64,000 nucleotides of DNA from Chitinophagaceae bacterium DXS (lineage in GTDB: Bacteria; Bacteroidota; Bacteroidia; Chitinophagales; Chitinophagaceae): NCBI GenBank assembly GCA_030345135.1, contig CP128386.1, positions 4,534,363-4,598,362 on the forward strand, in the 5' to 3' direction. Every line of letters starts with the position of its first letter. Position 1 is the first letter of the stretch. Below are positions 63,175 through 64,000 of the stretch, one piece after another. The notes below the pieces were generated by a model, which saw only the letters and a program-made list of their open reading frames with translations, did no database searches and was not told the origin of the DNA. The position numbers were made by a program, and so were the translations under genes.

Positions 63175-63204
63175 AAGAAGCTGTATCATATGATACAGCT
63201 TCTT
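63175..63204 (-). terminator. Perfect 30-bp palindrome, probable terminator of copy 2
   Basis: Every base of 63175-63204 pairs with its mirror (AAGAAGCTGTATCAT and its complement). It lies 31 bp beyond the stop of the copy-2 gene. On the minus strand CTTCTTTGCTTT follows, a modest U-rich tail. A terminator is the simplest reading; a dimeric protein-binding site is the alternative. Confidence 0.6.
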
Positions 63205-63235
63205 ACTTCTTAAAAAATCACACTATTAAATCCTG

Positions 63236-64000
63236 TTAGGGGGTTACTTTTACTGCTGCTGATAACGGTCCTTCACCTATGCTGTTAAGTGCACTGATTG
63301 CGTAGTAGTAGGTTGTTCCCGGTACTTTATTGCCATCTGCATAGGAGAATGTACCTCCCGAAGCTGTTCTAATGAGGTTGTATTTTCCGGCAACAGTTCC
63401 ACGGTAAATTTTATAACCTGTAATGGCGCCACCACCTGTGTTTGATGGTGCTGCCCATGTTAAATTTACAGTAGTGCCCGCCGCTGCTGCTGCAACGTTT
63501 ACGGGAACTGATGGTAATGCCAGCGCCTGTTCTGTGCCTGTTGAAGAGGATGTAGTTGTAGGGATGCCATCTGTGCCGCCGTAGTAAACGTTTTTCGCAT
63601 AGTCTACAGTTTTCTTTTCCCAGCTTGCAACATCATAAGTGAAGTTCGTTACTGTACCGGGTATTGCAGCCAGAGCTCCGTTGGTGGTACCATTGATCAC
63701 ATACATCGCAATTTTTCCTTTAACGCTTGTTGTCTGTTTAACACTTACGTTTTCCATGATCAACTTTTTCGCGCCAAGGTTAAATCCTCTGTCATATCTG
63801 TTGTCAACGATAATACCGTAAGATAGAGAGGACAATGCTACATCCTGAAGGGCAACATTGCTTACGTGTACTTCTCCACAAGAGAAGATATTTAAACCTG
63901 CGGCGGTACTCTTGTTTACAGTAAGATTCTGGAATGTACCTGTTGTCGCATCCTGGATGGTAATGCCGCTCATTTGTGCTTCTTTGTTGGCTGTACCAGC
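63236..64000 (-). CDS. Right-handed beta-helix plus FN3 protein, copy 2 (5' part beyond the window)
   Basis: The last 254 codons of a gene that continues beyond position 64000. It reads beta-helix coils nearly identical to copy 1, then GGTDGIPTTTSSSTGTEQAL, a Ser/Thr-rich linker, and a complete fibronectin type III domain (VNLTWAAPSNTGGG, ITGYKIYRGTVAGKYNLIRTA, YYYAISALNSIGEGPLSAAV). It shows the intact domain order that copy 1 lost through a stop codon. Presumably it is also an exported lipoprotein, but its N-terminus is not visible. Confidence 0.85.
   Translation of the reverse strand, partial: AGTANKEAQMSGITIQDATTGTFQNLTVNKSTAAGLNIFSCGEVHVSNVALQDVALSSLSYGIIVDNRYDRGFNLGAKKLIMENVSVKQTTSVKGKIAMYVINGTTNGALAAIPGTVTNFTYDVASWEKKTVDYAKNVYYGGTDGIPTTTSSSTGTEQALALPSVPVNVAAAAAGTTVNLTWAAPSNTGGGAITGYKIYRGTVAGKYNLIRTASGGTFSYADGNKVPGTTYYYAISALNSIGEGPLSAAVKVTP

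Noticed and set aside
63008-63193. 61-codon plus-strand frame with a hydrophobic stretch
   Set aside because: It overlaps the terminator palindrome, has no recognised family and lies opposite the gene direction.

Overview
The window looks like a chromosomal segment of a Bacteroidota bacterium, most likely from the Chitinophagaceae. The evidence is three SusC/SusD pairs with lipoprotein or signal-peptide starts, a hybrid two-component regulator, LacI regulators beside glycan genes, weak Shine-Dalgarno sequences, TAnnTTTG-type -7 promoter words, and long intergenic regions packed with GTACTTCGTA-like and other dispersed repeats. No rRNA, tRNA, CRISPR array, phage module or transposase gene was seen.

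Layout. 1-4.9 kb: two tandem structured repeats, an amino-acid permease, a VOC protein, a VOC-GNAT fusion, a possible small membrane protein and an SRPBCC protein. 5.0-22.9 kb: a glucuronoxylan-type locus. It has SusD and SusC on the minus strand, a divergent VCBS/ASPIC lipoprotein, a LacI regulator, and then GH115 alpha-glucuronidase, GH43, a NodB-type deacetylase, CE15 glucuronoyl esterase and GH10 xylanase. Five near-palindromic sites around AACCGATT lie in front of susC and the ASPIC gene, between lacI and GH115, and in front of GH10, which suggests a single LacI regulon. 23.1-24.5 kb: a small PepSY-like protein, a dispersed repeat and a broken two-component sensor remnant. 24.5-41.6 kb: a fructan-type locus. 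It has a hybrid regulator with a periplasmic sugar-binding sensor, a HAD phosphatase, an MFS sugar porter, a PfkB kinase, SusC, SusD, a second VCBS/ASPIC lipoprotein and a GH32 fructanase. 41.8-43.0 kb: a LacI regulator with an extra N-terminal zinc ribbon. 43.2-43.8 kb: a hairpin-rich direct-repeat block. 43.9-60.2 kb: a third glycan locus with SusC, SusD, two SGNH-type acetylesterases, a GH2 enzyme, an FAD-dependent oxidoreductase, an unrecognised 858-residue exported protein and a sodium:solute symporter. 60.4-64 kb: a 262-bp nested inverted-repeat element and two paralogous beta-helix/FN3 genes on the minus strand, the first split by an in-frame stop and the second running off the window.

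How the genes fit together. Each locus pairs outer-membrane uptake (SusC/D) with secreted depolymerising and debranching enzymes. In the fructan locus the import-to-phosphorylation path (MFS, PfkB) is visible, and its sensor type resembles the fructose-sensing BT1754 of Bacteroides thetaiotaomicron. The least explained recurring component is the pair of ~1,100-residue VCBS/ASPIC lipoproteins, one beside the SusC/D genes of each of two loci. Other unusual items are the zinc-ribbon LacI, the broken sensor, and the patchwork identity of the beta-helix paralogs. All functions are read from sequence motifs and context; no database search was run.
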